Shown here: piece by piece, positions 1 through 12,353 of the stretch
How the letters are laid out: every line of letters begins with the position of its first letter
How positions within the stretch are numbered: the stretch's first letter is position 1
Assembly (NCBI GenBank): GCA_003344405.1
Contig: NOWV01000010.1
Location: 1 to 64,000 of the forward strand
Direction of reading: 5' to 3'
DNA: 64,000 nucleotides
Origin: Trichoplax sp. H2
Taxonomy: Eukaryota > Placozoa > Uniplacotomia > Trichoplacea
The notes under the pieces: generated by a model
Databases searched by the model: none
Seen by the model: only the letters and a program-made list of their open reading frames with translations
What the model was told of the DNA's origin: nothing
Made by a program: the position numbers and the translations under genes

Positions 1-98
1 ATTCAATTATTTTATAGTAAGGAAATCAAATAGAGTATTAGATACGTTAATACGTGATATTAAACGTTTATAAAGAGAATCATGTTTATCTATTTCAG

Positions 99-3000
99 TT
101 CCTAGTATCGTTATGGATGTATCTGTAACGGTGATCAACTCGACTTCTATTAATATTACATGGGGCGCACCATTAAAGCTAAACGGATACGTAGGATATA
201 AATTAGAAAGGACATTAGCAAATGAAAGTCAATGGGAATTAATCTTCGACAGTACAACAAGGGGATTTACTGATACAGGATTACATCCATATACAGTATA
301 TTCATACCGTGTTCTCGCATATAACTTAAAATACAACTTAAACAGCTCAGAAAGTCAAGAAGTTAACGGAACGACACAACAATCTGGTATGATCTACATA
401 AGATGATAATACTTTATTATGCGGTTGATATGTTTTATCGTTTAATCTTTATGTATATATGTAGATTTATTAATAAATAACATTTATAAAACATTACTTA
501 TTTTATGTCTAGTACCAAGTGCATCCCCACAAAAAGTACAAGTAACGACGATAAATTCAACTAGCTTAAAAGTAACGTGGAAATCACCTCCTGATGGTAA
601 CAAGAATGGCATTGTTATTATATATCTGGTTCGATATAAATCAGTATCAGAACTGTCTTATAAAAATGCCAGTATGAATGGCACCATTCTCAGCGTTGAT
701 TTGGCAAATTTAGAGATTTTTACAAACTATACGATATCGGTAGCAGCCGGAACTAGTATTGGCCTAGGGCCATATAGCCCCCAAATAACTGGTTTAACCG
801 ATGAAGACGGTAAGATGATTTTTATCCATATATATAAATTTGTATTTCTATCGTTTCTATGTGTTTAATTCATAAGATTTGTCAATCGATGCAAGGAAAA
901 ATCAGCTTACGGTAACAAACTTAGTTATTTAATTCAGTCTAAATCATTCCTCGCTTCATTTTACAGTGCCTCTGGATCCTCCAAGGAATATCTTAGTTGT
1001 TGATTATAACGCCACTGCTCTTCGAATACTATGGTCTCCACCAGTACGATCATATGGTAGAATTGCATATCTCGTTTATCAAATAGCATCCGTGGCTAAT
1101 ACTGCAGATCTATTAATTTATAATGGATCCTTAACTGAAGCATATGCCAGAAATCTGGAAGAGTTCCGTAATTATACTTTCTTTGTGAAAGCATATAATA
1201 TTAAGTATAACCTTGAAGGTCCTTCAAGCATCCACGCAGTTGGTGAAACAAGACAAGAAAGTAAGTTTATTCAGTTGTACCTTATGCTTCTAGTTAAAAG
1301 GCACATATTTAACTTGGCATTTTTTTTGGTTTTGTTTATCAAATTGGCTTTTGGTATCATTTATAAAGAACCTAGTGAATCCCCTCAGTCTGTCATTGTC
1401 AGAGCCTTTAATTCAACCAGCCTAAATATCACATGGAGTCCACCACCGATTTTGCATCAAAATGGACACATTACCCAGTATAGATTAATCTATTTCAAAG
1501 CTAACAATAGCGAAGTTTATTCTACCATTGTAGTTAACGGAAACAAGAGAAATATAATACTGGTTGGTTTAGACAAGTTTACCGCTTACAACGTCACAAT
1601 AAGTGCTGCTACAGCTGTTGGTTTTGGCCCGTATAGCTCTTTAGTGAGTGTAAAAACGGATGAAGATGGTAAATCAAAGTCTCCATTTATTTAACCTAAG
1701 TTGTTCGATGCTTCATTTATTCTATTATTGACTACATTTATATGTGATCTCTAAATTAGCGCCTGAGAGCCCAGCGAACGATTTTAATGCGTTTACTATC
1801 AATTCTACGGCTATCTTTTTAAACTGGACAGTGCCCATTGTACCTAATGGCATCGTTGAATATTCAATTTATCAACAGCTCGATTATTTGAATAGTCCTC
1901 AAGAAATAGTCTATCAAGGGCCTGATACATCTTATGTTGCCCGTAATCTGCATGCTTACTTTAATTATACTTATCGGATAGTCGTATATAATAAAAAATA
2001 CAACTTAGAAGGTCCAAGTACTAAATCGATTAAAAGGCAAACTGATCAAGACGGTTAGTGGGTTTCAGGTGTTACACCTACGGCAAATAATAATAGAATA
2101 TTGCTTGAGAAAATTGATGAGTAATTGTAATACTTTGTTTCAATACCATTATTTGAGAGAAGTTATTTAGGTAGTCCGTGAGTCTAGCGTTACAAATATT
2201 ACCTTTAAGCATAACGCAATGAATGATCTTACTGAGATTCACCGCTATTTATCATATGCTAATGATAGTTATTATATACTTTAATTTTTTTCACCTATGC
2301 AGCTCCAAGTGCTCCACCAAGGAATGTTACTGGTTTTGGAAATTCGTCAACTACCATTTATCTTAATTGGGATCCACCCTCAATTTTTGATGAAAATGGT
2401 ATCATCCTTTTGTATTCGATTCGATACATGAATATCCAAACAAATGTAACCATGCAGAAGGAAGTCGTTGGAACTAGAAATTATGCCCTTTTAGAGAATC
2501 TTAAAAAATGGAGCGAATACAGAATTGCGATCTCCTGTTCCACAGTTATTGGGAGAGGACCTTTTAGTGCAATTCTCTCTGTCATGACTGATGAGGATGG
2601 TATGATGCATTTCATGAAATGTAGACTGTATTTAAATCCATATTTTATTAAATTTCTCACTTTTAAATGTTCTAATGTGTTACAGTACCGGCGTCACCCG
2701 TACGGGATTTGAATATAACTGCCGTCAATTCTACCACTTTAATGGTGTCCTGGTTACCGCCCACTATCCCAAATGGAAGGGTTAAATTTCTTGTGTACTC
2801 AAATGCTGTTGATACAATTGGCAGCATACTTGCATGTAATGTAGAGCAACTGCATTGCAGCATAGTTGGTCTTCAAGAGTATACGGACTACAACATTACT
2901 GTCGTCGTTTATAACTTTAAATATGATCTACTTGGACCGCCTAGCGAGAGCGTTGTTGGAAGAACTCTACAAGACGGTATTATGGTTTATGTTGGAGACA

Positions 3001-6000
3001 CTTTGTTTTCATTTGTGATTACTTTAACATTTGTTTTGTTCTATAGTTCCTTCAGCGCCACCAATGAATGTTTCTATTACTGTGGTTAGCGATACGAGTT
3101 TAGGAATACGTTGGAACGCTCCATTGCAAAAAGATCAAAATGGGATTATTACATCTTACCAGATTCGCTACAATATCAGCTCGTTAAATCCTATTAAGGA
3201 ATCTTATTTTACAAATTATACCCTTTCCGGTTTATCAATTTTTACTGTTTATGGCATAGAAGTAAGAGCTAATACTGTAGTTGGTTCCGGACCATGGAGT
3301 GAAATTATATATAATAGGACGGATGAAGCCAGTAAGTTTCTTTATTATTTTGACCTTCAAATTTCAAGGAACTGAGCAAATATACTATTGCGATCTCGCA
3401 CGCAATCGTACTTGGAGTACGTTACTAACTATTTAATATTTCGTACGTTACATTTATAGTTCCGGCTTTTAGTCCGAATATAACAAGTATTTCTAATATT
3501 CAAAATACCACGGTTACATTGCACTGGCCGGTAAGCATGCAACATTTCAGATACGAGATTAAGGTTGACGTTAGCCAGTAGGCATAAAATTTTGTTTCCT
3601 TTCTAGGCTTTAGCATTATCTGAAAGACATGGAATTATCATTGGCTTTCATATCATCCTAAACAATACAGATTTTGAAATATTTCAAAATGTCACCATAT
3701 CTGCTGCTGATGCTAGTGTTTCTATTGGGGAGAGAAGCTACGTCATTACAAATCTGAAACCATTTTCAACATATGATATTGCATTGCAAGTATTTAATAA
3801 GAAAGGCCCAGCAGCGATTGGATTTACTAAGTCTGTAAAGACGACGGAAGGAGGTAAATGAACAAACAGAAGAAAATTCTATTTTATATTTGCGGCTAGA
3901 CAACACAATAATCGGGAATAGTTTTACTAATCTAGTATTAAATTTGATTTATAATTGAACCAGTTCCTACAGGTCCACCCATTAATGTAAATGCAAATTT
4001 GGTAGCAAGGTCAACATCTTTAAACATCACCTGGCAGTTACCGGTCGCTGATGATAGGAATGGAATTATCGACCGTTTCATAATTTATTATGAACCTTTC
4101 GCCACTTCATCAACAATTCAGCAAGCTGCCGTAGCCGGAAATATTACAAATTATCTTCTGCAAGGCTTACAGATTTGGACAAACTATTCTATTTCTATCT
4201 GTGCTGTTACAATAGCTGTAGGACCTTGTAGTATAAACGTTTATACCCAGACCGATGAATCTGGTAGGTTCATACGAAGCGTCAATTGCTGTACTGGAAA
4301 GTTTACTTATTTCTAAATTGTTAAATTTTAGTTCCAAAGAACCCTCAAGACTTGACTGCGACTACAGTATCGACAACTCAAATACGTTTAAGTTGGAGGG
4401 CACCATTAGAGCCGAATGGAATAATTAAATATAACGTCTATGGTTCTCAAGTCTCACAACCTCCATATATTATCGGATCAACTGAATCATTATTTTTTTT
4501 CGTGCGTGGCTTGAAGCCCTACCATTACTACTCATTTTTTGTAAAAGCTTTAAATAAGAAATACTCGTTACTAAGTAACCAGAGTAATCTTGCAACAAAT
4601 CGTACTTTGCAAGGTAAGATTGCGTAATAATACTTCACATTTCAGCAGAATTAGTGTTTGTTATCTCAGCAATAAATCTTTCTTTTTATACTTAGCTGCT
4701 CCTGGGCCCTTGCGTAATGTTACGGCCATACCACTATCTTCAACTTCTATTAATATCAATTGGCTGCCACCTTTACCGGAAGAACTTAATGGAATAATTA
4801 GTAGATACAATGTCGAGTACAAACTTGTTGGGCGCAATGAAAGCAAGGTCGAAACTACTCTTAACAATGCAACGACTTCACTTATTATTAGTGGCTTACG
4901 GAAATTTTCCGAATATCGAATAGTAGCTTACGCCATTAATGATTTCTTGGTGAGAGATGGCAACGGAACGACTTCTGCTCCTATCACAGTTATAACGAAA
5001 GAAGATGGTAAGAAATTAAATTAATGGATGAACTTGAAATTAAATCCAACCTATTCTTATAGTCTGTTATATTACAATTTCAGCACCAAGTCAAGGACCC
5101 GTTCCGTCAATCATTGTTATTACAGATCGTCGCATTACTATTACTTGGAATGTATGTAATAGAATCTGATATCTGTCGTAGAAATGAGCGTAACAGAAAT
5201 GATAATAATAATGACTTTGATGATGTAATTATCTTATTAAATAAGGCTTGTAATTTTTCAGAAACTTGCCGTACAGTACAGAAATGGGATAGTCAGAGGA
5301 TATGTTATATCTTACTATGATCCGTGGAATATGATAGATAAAAACGTAAACTTAACTAGCAATGATTTATCTCTAAATGAGAGTAGCTTTGTTTTCGTTG
5401 TGAAAGCATTACATCCGTTTACAAACTACTCATTCGGTATCGCAGCGTATACTTCTGTCGGAGTTGGGCCGGCTAATGTTCAAGCACATGCTACAACGAA
5501 CCAGTCTGGTATATTTGAATCGTATTAATTCTCAATTTTGCTGATTAAAATCTAGAATCAGTTACTGATTTATATAGTGGAGTACGTTAGGAGACTTAAA
5601 AAGTTATTTTCTTTAAACCTACTTTTCATTCTTGCAGCTCCAGACGCAGCTCCAAGAGGTGTTCAGGGAACAAACACGAGTGCCACAAGTATTTTGATAA
5701 TGTGGTCTCCCCCAGTAGCAATTAGTATTAACGGAATCATCACGAAATATGTTGTGAAAGTGAATAATTTTACCAGAGAAACAACTCTAAACCAAATTGA
5801 AGTTGCTCAACTCTCAGTCTTTACAAAATATGCAGTCCAAGTCGCTGCTTATACTGTTGATATTGGTCCTTTCAGTAGCCTCATATACATTTACACGGAT
5901 GAATTGAGTAGGATTTGTGAAGCTATTTCTATTCTGCTGAGTCGTAGCGTTAGCAGTTAGGTGTTTTCTTACTAAAGTTCACTATATTTTCTTGTTTTTT

Positions 6001-7182
6001 AATAGCTCCAGGATCCGTCGCTGTGTTGAATGTAACAATAATTCCTCCACAAATTCCAGTAACTGACCGTTCTCCTGTTGGATTGCAAGTTAATTGGTTT
6101 GCACCTGCAATGCCTAATGGAATTATTATAGACTATGTACTAGAATATTTCCCGACTAGAAATGCGAGCTTGATCCGAACTGTTACTGTCGATTGCTGTT
6201 TCTATTCTATTAATGATTTAGGTATTTCATAAAGTGTAAAATAAACAAAGTATCTAGGAATTATATCAAACTTATCATTAAACTTTCGGCTCGGCTCCAT
6301 ATTAAAAGTTGCTTGAATCTTTCAGTTGCATTTCAGTATTACAACGTTTCGTTGACTCCTTCTACTTCCAAGGGATATGGTAGCACGGCTATGATCATGA
6401 TTAGAACAGACTCTACGGGTAAATTACTGTATTAATGAATCGTAAAAATGTATTCAATAGCCTGAAAATTTTTTATCTATTATGTAGTTCCGTCCGAGGT
6501 TCGCTCTTTAGAAGTTGCACGGACAACATCTACAGAAATAGATATAGAATGGCAATCCCCGTTGCGTCCAAATGGCTTAGTTAATTACACTATTTCTTAT
6601 AGAACCAGTCGTGCATCGCTCGATACTGTAATATATACCAACGATACCTATGCTAAATTGGAAAATCTAGAAAAATATACTTTTTATCATATTTCCGTTC
6701 AGTCGTATAATCGAGAAAAATTATTGCCCAGTTCTAAATCACCGATGAATATTACTATTCGAACACAAATAGCTGGTAAACAATTAATGAATTATTATTC
6801 TGATATCTTTACATAATTTATTAAAGAACGTGAAAGACTTGTATTTATATTAATGACTTAAATAATCTTAAATATTCTTAAAATTTTGTAGCTCCTGATG
6901 ATTCTCCACAGAATGTGACGGTGATGGCAATTAATCAGACAAAAATATTTGTATCATGGAAACCACCTGCAAAGCCAAACGGTGTAATAGCAAGATACGT
7001 AATAAGGCAAACCAACACTGCTAATGAAATCATTGGTGTTGACACTTACGTCAGCAATAGAACTAACGAAACATTGATTAATTTGTCACCAAATACGCTG
7101 TATGGAATAAGTGTACGTGCTGCGACTTCGAGAGGAAATGGACCATTTTCGCAACCTGTATTTATAAAAACAAACCGCTACG
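99..7182 (+). other. Ectodomain array of 17 fibronectin type III domains
   Basis: Each domain is about 90-105 residues and nearly all occupy one exon with phase-1 introns at both ends. Domains 9, 13 and 15 are split by one extra intron. Typical FN3 landmarks repeat: a proline near the start, ST.(I/L).(I/V).W in strand C, PNG or QNG before the next strand, and a late tyrosine followed by V.A.N or V.A.T. Two flavours alternate: one with a YN.KY.L.GPS motif ending in RT.Q.G, the other with a T.(V/I)G.GP(F/Y)S motif ending in TDEDG. N-glycosylation sequons (NIT, NYT, NVT) are frequent, as expected for a secreted segment. Such arrays usually serve as rigid stalks or adhesive ligand-binding regions in RPTPs; the ligand is unknown here. 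Confidence 0.9.
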
Positions 7183-10100
7183 GTATGGTCATTCTATATT
7201 AGACTATAGGTTATCAGTCGTGTAACATCGTTAATATCGTAACTATTGAAACTTTTTATTGTAGTTATATCGCCAGGTTCTTCTCCGACAGTAAATCAAA
7301 CTGGTTCTGATAACGTTGTGATAAATATCCAGCCACCCAATCAAGCTGCTGGAACTAATAATGCACTGTTAGTATGCCAAAATTTGGGATACGTACTGTC
7401 CTGTAAATAATAAAGATATACCTTATCGTGTACATGTATCCGATTAGCGGACACATGCTATGCTGTTTTTGATGGTTAACTTTTCTTTTCCAAAACGAAT
7501 TTTGTGTTATAGGTATTATCAAGTGATTGTGGTTCGAGTAGCGAAAAATACTGAGCTTGATCTTTCACCAATTCAGTTATCAGAGCGAATCAGACCGTTT
7601 AATGATAGCAGGCAGCCAGATTTAAACGTTCCTTATATAACATGCCAGTTCCTTGCTAGTGACTATAGTAAAAGAAAGGCGTTTGTCATTGGAAGTAGGT
7701 CAGAAATATGTAGTGGAAATGTAACTAGCAGCCAAAGCAGGAGGAAAAGAGCTACGTCATGCGACAACTACGATTATAAAAACCCTTCGCTATCTCCAAG
7801 TTCATATTACTTATTCTTTACTCGTGCCATTCTTGATTGTACCGATCCTACACAGGTAAATGCCTGCATTAAAAACTTCAACATACAGTACAGTTTCGTA
7901 CTACATTGGTATATGGTGGGCATTATTTGTAATATCTAATAATCGTAACTGCTTACATTCACATATTTGCTTAATTCATGTATAGATCACCTACTCTTTC
8001 AGCCAAATTTCCGTTACTATCGAAACTGGTATGTACCATTTAGCGTTAGTGTATGTATGCATGTATGTATGTATAAGTTAAAATAAATTCGAAACTAATG
8101 TAACCTTCTCAAGAGACTATATATTTCTGATTTGTTTAGCTTTTAATCCAAGCATAACTATAGCCATTGCTATCGTTGTTTCGATAATCATTCTTGGTAT
8201 TGCGACTGGAGGTTTTATCTATTGGAGGTTAGTTTATCAAGGATTTTTCGGCTCTCCTAGAGTGCTCGATAGCATGCATATATAGTAATCTATTAAGCGA
8301 CATAAACTATTGTGGAGTTCGCCATGCTTAAATTAACAAAGTTGATGGCTGTAACGTAAATAATACGATATAGGAAATATTACCAACCACTCCACAAAGA
8401 TAGCAAGAGCAATAATTCGTTACTACTGACACAGTTGACTGATAGCCATGTGAATAACCATATGCAAGATATTACCGAAAGATCAGGTATCATGGTTGTA
8501 GTCAAGAGTTAATATTGATACGCTGTAAGTTAAAGTGAAAACCGTTTCAAATACAAATATGAAATGCCCTTTTATATTTTATTACAGGTAAGCCAATAAG
8601 TGCCTCGGAATTCTCACTACATGTATCCAATTTGCATAAGGATGGAGATATTGGATTCTCTCAACAGTACAGTGTAAGATCATTTAATTAATTATAATTA
8701 ATTACCGATTAAAAACGTGTACTGAATATTAACTGTTGATTTAAATACTTTATTTTCATTCTAACCATTTATACAGCCAATTTTTTTGCTTTTGGTATTA
8801 AGTTCTGATCGTAAATTTTTTTAGACCATTCAACAAATAAATAACAAGCATGAATCAAATTGCGGGCGACATCCTTTCAACATTAAGAAAAATCGCTATG
8901 CCAATATTACATGCTGTATGTAACCGTATAATTGGAATACCTGCAATATTCTTTTTCATTCCGTTATAGCGACTTAATATTATTACAGATGATCACTCGC
9001 GAGTTAGACTTGCGCCTGTGGATGGTGAAGAAGGGTCGGATTATATTCATGCCAATTATATTGATGTATGAAATCTTATTCTTCTACAGGAGTCTATACT
9101 TAAAAAATAGTTTAACTGTTCTTTTTATTTATTAATCTAATTTACTAACTAGGGTTTTGGCGAGACTGCAGCTTATATTGCAACTCAAGGTAAACTAGAT
9201 GTGTTTATGAATGAGGGTTTGATTCAATGCAGTTATATCTTAATGTAATGTTTAAGCGTAATTTTAAAAACCTGCATGCAATGCTTTTAGGACCTACGAA
9301 AGCTACAGTTGCTGACTTTTGGCGCTTGGTGTGGGAGAAAGAGATATCTACCATAGTGATGTTAACCAATGTCGTAGAGAATCGAAGAGTAAGGATGTAA
9401 TAACGTACATGCAAGTGGATGACATTACATCAATTTATTAAATTGTAAATCTCTAATTTGTCTTGTCCGCAGGAAAAGTGCCTTCAATACTGGCCGACGG
9501 AAAATGAAGAAAGATTTAAATCAATTACAGTTAAAATTGTTGAATCCTTTAATTTAGCAGATTATACTGTAAGGCGGTTTGAATTATGCAAAGTAAGGAT
9601 AACTAGTTATTGATTACGAGATCTAACACTTTTAAGCTTAAATGTTCAGGTGAAATCATTCTGTAAATTTTTTACATTCTTTAACAGGAAGGGAATGAGA
9701 AGAGTCATGAAACTACTCAATTCCATTATACGTCTTGGCCTGACCATGGTGTGCCAAAGCATTCTACTTCAATCCTTAGTTTCGTAAGGAAGTCTAGCAT
9801 TTTTCATAGTAATAACAAGACAGGACCAATGCTTGTTCACTGCAGGTTAGCCTGATAACGTAACGATTGAAAAAATATGTAATTGATAAATTGGATTAAA
9901 ATTTAATCTTATTATTGGCTTCTTTCTTGTTTGTGAAGTGCTGGTGTAGGAAGAACAGGAACCTACATTACACTAGATGCTATGTTGAAAAGATTAAGAA
10001 AAGATAAGACTGTTGATGTTATGGGATTTGTTGTGAATATGAGAAAAAATAGAAACTATATGGTTCAAACCGAGGTATTATTTGCTGATTGGAGAAGGTC

Positions 10101-12353
10101 CTTTTGCTCACCCTTAAGCTATTTCTTCTTTATTCAATATTTAGACGCAATATATATTCATACATGATGCTTTGGTCGAGGCTGTAAGATGCGGAAATAC
10201 ATCAGTTGCGGCACATAATTTTTCTGAATACTATCGCAATTTGAAAATGCAGCAACCGAATGGTGATAAAACACTGCTAGAAGCTGAATATTCGGTAAAT
10301 ATACAATTATTATATATGAAGTATGATATATCTGAATATGTAGTCATGCAGAATGTGAAGATCCTTCTCATTATCAATAGAATCTTCGAAATATTTCATA
10401 TGATCGAAAAATTTGTGAGGGAAAGAAATCATATAACGTAAATAAGAACCGAGATAAATCTATATTTCCGGGTAATTTGCGACTAGTAGAAAGCTCATTT
10501 ATTGCGATATTTTTTACCAATTTATTGAGCTTTATTATATGAGAATGCTATGACTGCTATGTGTTAGATGACGAATACCGTGTTCGCTTATCAATGGTAC
10601 CTGGAATTGATGGATCTGACTATATTAACGCTGGTTATGTTGATGTAAGTAGATTAAACATGGTGTGTAAGGAGTCGGAAAACATTTTTATTTAATGGGG
10701 ATCATCGAGGTGCATAAAAGAGAGAATGAAATTGTCTTAAGATTTATGTAATTAACATTTTGTTTATACAGGGATATCGTCGAACGAAGGCGTACATTGT
10801 GACACAAATCCCCTTAGACAGCACTATAGGAGACTTTTGGAGAATGATCTGGGAACAACAATGTCGTGTAATTGTAGCATTAACTACAGAAAGTGATCAC
10901 GAACTGGTTTGCAACTAGCTCCTTATCAGCTGGATTGTTTCTGTTTCACCAAGCATTTTAATTTTTAGTTCTAAGATTTTATCCATTAATTTAATTTCAG
11001 TATGCTAAGTACTTACCCAGCGTCAAAAAGAAGAAGATATTTGAAGAAATATCTGTAGAAGCGTTAAAACAACGTAAAAATGAATCTTACGTGTCAACTG
11101 ATCTAAAATTATTTCATAAACAGGTTCTTGATAATGTTTTAATATTAACATACCATATATTATGGCAATCATATTAGTAAAAGTGCTTTTCGCTTATCTA
11201 AGTATTTTATTGTATTGAAGGAGTCAGCTTCGAAAATTGTCCGCCATCTTCACTACCTAAATTGGAAGAATGAAGCTCTATCACAGCACAGTCAAGATAT
11301 TGTAGATTTAATAGATCAGGCTGAAAAAATACAACCTCCGAACCGAAATAAAGCCATGACTGTCATTTCCAGGTACTGACATTGATTGCAAATGAGTTTA
11401 GTAAACAACCAGTTGAAACTATTCCTTTCTTTAGAACTGGAACTGGCCCCGCTGGAATGTTCATCACACTCGCAATATCACTAGATAAACTTAAAACAGA
11501 AAAAGAAGTAGATATTTTTCAAATAGTAAATAAATTGAGGAGCCAAAGACCAGGCATTATGCAAACACAGGTAATATAACACTTATTTGGTATTACTGTA
11601 AAGATACGCGAAAGCACTGTATGAGCAAATTAATAGATGATAATATTTACGAATATGCTACGAAAGATGAGCTTGAAAATCTGGGTATTTTTGACATAAT
11701 GAAATCTCACTAACCGAGGAGTGATGGCATACGTTACTATGAGCTACGGACTTATAATATGATATAATAACGGCTGTAATTATCAGTAAATAATGCCTTC
11801 AATAGCAAATTTCTTAAATGCTGAAAGAGATTTATTTTTGGGTACTGTATGTTAACACCAGTTTAAGTCACTAAGTAATGCTAAAGAGCGATTAAGTGGA
11901 GCAGTTCATTCCGATTTTTGAATACTATCGAATTAATTCAGAAGCAATAATAGTGTATAAAAGGCGATTTTGGCAATATATTGTGCATATATTTTTGTTG
12001 CCGTTGCAGCTATGAGTCTTATTGAAAATAGTGCATTCTTTAATTATAAAGATTTTTAAAGAAATATATGAAGCATTATTTGTGCATCATAATTGCCATG
12101 CTCAGTCTCTCGAATCTTGTAATTATATTCGATTACCAAATGCTCATCTATGTAGAAAGATAAGGCAGCAATCTTTGATAAAATCGGAATCATCAATTTT
12201 CTTTTGCTATAATTTTATGTAGTGCTAAATAATATTTTAGGTAATATTGTAATCCATGATCTTCCAATTTTTTTGCTAAAGTCGCGCATCATATTCTTAT
12301 TTCAGGACCAATATACGTTCTGCTATGAAACATTGGTAGAATACATGAAATGA
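99..12353 (+). CDS. Receptor-type protein tyrosine phosphatase with 17 or more FN3 domains (5' partial)
   Basis: A single-pass membrane phosphatase that would dephosphorylate phosphotyrosine on cytoplasmic partners. Exons seen: 99-386, 513-809, 967-1260, 1369-1668, 1760-2053, 2303-2599, 2686-2976, 3047-3331, 3460-3530, 3607-3853, 3964-4263, 4332-4613, 4696-5007, 5084-5151, 5262-5508, 5638-5907, 6006-6221, 6326-6418, 6488-6775, 6892-7182, 7265-7367, 7513-7855, 7986-8028, 8140-8227, 8374-8486, 8588-8673, 8825-8915, 8989-9065, 9153-9189, 9291-9388, 9473-9592, 9688-9845, 9939-10074, 10145-10294, 10381-10471, 10568-10644, 10772-10906, 11001-11123, 11221-11372, 11435-11570, 12306-12353 (TGA). Phases agree at every junction, giving about 2,477 visible residues. 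The first exon begins inside a codon after an AG acceptor, so the N-terminus and signal peptide lie left of the window. Order: FN3 x17, juxtamembrane domain, helix, PTP D1, PTP D2. Orthology to a particular vertebrate RPTP cannot be assigned by eye. Confidence 0.93.
7265..8227 (+). other. RPTP juxtamembrane domain with furin-type site, then transmembrane helix
   Basis: Exons 7265-7367, 7513-7855 and 7986-8028 encode a non-FN3 segment of about 160 residues containing YYQVIVVRV and, later, SYYLFFTRA, resembling the membrane-proximal domain of several receptor PTP families. A basic SRRKRAT stretch (RRKR at 7739-7750) fits the R-X-K/R-R furin consensus, which in LAR-like and MAM-type RPTPs is where the precursor is cut into non-covalently joined subunits. 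Exon 8140-8227 encodes the single hydrophobic helix (about 22 residues rich in I, V, A, L and G), followed by WRKYYQ as a stop-transfer signal. The donor of the first exon is set to 7367 (gttagt) because only that choice keeps phase with the next exon. Confidence 0.8.
8051..8074. repeat. Short ATGT-type microsatellite in an intron
   Basis: A run of GTAT/CATGTATGTATGTAT tetranucleotide units lies in the intron before the transmembrane exon of the RPTP gene. Confidence 0.6.
8588..10294 (+). other. PTP domain D1, catalytically intact
   Basis: The domain begins with the EFSLHVSNL...GFSQQYS lead-in usual for RPTP D1. Visible catalytic elements are the pTyr-recognition loop [17 protein letters not shown], the [10 protein letters not shown] motif, the WPDHG loop with its general-acid Asp (9736-9750), the P-loop [12 protein letters not shown] with nucleophilic Cys codon at 9841-9843 split across the exon 9688-9845 / 9939-10074 junction, and the Q-loop [17 protein letters not shown]. 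Every residue needed for the cysteinyl-phosphate mechanism is present, so this half should be an active tyrosine phosphatase. Confidence 0.92.
10381..12353 (+). other. PTP domain D2, degenerate pseudophosphatase
   Basis: It aligns with D1 throughout: [45 protein letters not shown] and the C-terminal [15 protein letters not shown] before TGA at 12351-12353. Catalytic positions are lost. The WPD loop reads NWKNEA, the P-loop reads [13 protein letters not shown] (Cys to Ser, Arg to Pro), and the Tyr of the KNRY loop is Asp. D2 domains of many RPTPs are inactive and regulate D1 or redox state, but most keep the Cys. The last exon (12306-12353) follows a 735-bp intron and was chosen because QYTF(C)Y..L.EY is the standard RPTP ending. 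Confidence 0.88.
11571..12305 (+). other. Last intron of the RPTP gene (735 bp)
   Basis: It runs from a gtaata donor to a tatttcag acceptor and is far longer than the other introns of this gene. It contains a 30-codon open frame at 11621-11713 with no detectable family resemblance. No RNA gene or repeat was recognised in it. Confidence 0.6.
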
